6,282 bases of DNA, taken from NCBI GenBank assembly GCA_040508515.1, contig JBEVMS010000111.1:1-6282 (forward strand), read 5' to 3'. A program made the position numbers and the translations under genes. The notes beneath the pieces were generated by a model. The model was given only the letters and a program-made list of their open reading frames with translations, had not been told where the DNA came from and did not search any database. Of the stretch, positions 6,233 to 6,282 are shown in pieces (position 1 is the stretch's first letter; each line of letters begins with the position of its first letter). This DNA comes from JBEVMS01 sp040508515 (GTDB taxonomy: Bacteria; Pseudomonadota; Gammaproteobacteria; Xanthomonadales; Rhodanobacteraceae).

Positions 6233-6282
6233 TCATTTGTCGGTCCTGAGTACGGCCAGGAAAGCCTCCTGCGGAATCTCCA
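6233..6282 (-). CDS. lepA: Elongation factor 4 (LepA), C-terminal end only
   Basis: The last 15 codons and stop of a gene entering from the right edge read EIPQEAFLAVLRTDK followed by TGA (6233-6235). This closely matches the conserved LepA/EF4 C-terminus as I recall it from E. coli (VELPQEAFLAILHVGKDNK), and lepA lies directly upstream of lepB in most gammaproteobacteria. LepA is a translational GTPase that acts on ribosomes and in 30S biogenesis. Only the tail is visible, so no GTPase motif can be checked. Identification rests on this short match plus synteny. Confidence 0.87.
   Translation of the reverse strand, partial: EIPQEAFLAVLRTDK

Noticed and set aside
1..6282. Search for tRNA, rRNA, CRISPR arrays, insertion sequences and attachment sites
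   Set aside because: No spaced direct repeats, transposase motifs or tRNA-like cloverleaf were seen. The window is almost fully occupied by protein-coding genes with uniform composition.

Overview
The window is a high-GC bacterial chromosomal segment. Its minus strand carries a familiar gammaproteobacterial housekeeping cluster, read from right to left: lepA (only its last codons), lepB (signal peptidase I), a DUF4845-type membrane protein, rnc (RNase III), era (ribosome-assembly GTPase) and recO (recombination mediator). This order, with a DUF4845 gene between lepB and rnc, together with the protein sequences, suggests a gammaproteobacterium, probably of the Xanthomonadales/Lysobacterales (Rhodanobacter/Dyella/Xanthomonas-like). 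The placement rests on recalled gene order and sequence feel, not on a database search.

Layout: (1) 1-1559, minus strand: the N-terminal 519 residues of a large secreted AsmA/YdbH-like repetitive beta-strand protein that runs off the left edge. (2) 1604-2353, plus strand: a two-domain signalling protein, an N-terminal CheY-like receiver fused to a C-terminal Hpt domain. It is divergent from the AsmA-like gene (44 bp between starts, or 92 bp if the internal ATG at 1652 is used) and convergent with recO (3 bp between stops). (3) 2357-6282, minus strand: the lepA-lepB-DUF4845-rnc-era-recO cluster. rnc and era overlap by ATGA. DUF4845 and rnc are separated by one codon and share a reading frame. 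Gaps of 54, 102 and 118 bp lie before lepB, DUF4845 and recO, and each holds an inverted repeat. No stretch longer than 300 bases lacks a gene.

How the genes fit together: LepA, RNase III and Era act in translation, rRNA processing and small-subunit assembly. LepB processes exported preproteins, plausibly including the AsmA-like protein. RecO loads RecA in RecF-pathway repair. The receiver-Hpt protein looks like an orphan phosphorelay component, with no kinase gene visible.

No mobile element, tRNA, rRNA, CRISPR array or clearly novel system is visible. The points most worth a second look are the receiver-Hpt fusion, the attenuator-like inverted repeats with a T6 run ahead of DUF4845-rnc-era, the near-forced TTG start of rnc in frame with the preceding stop, the pilin-like N-terminus of the DUF4845 protein, and the 14-bp palindrome abutting the recO start codon.
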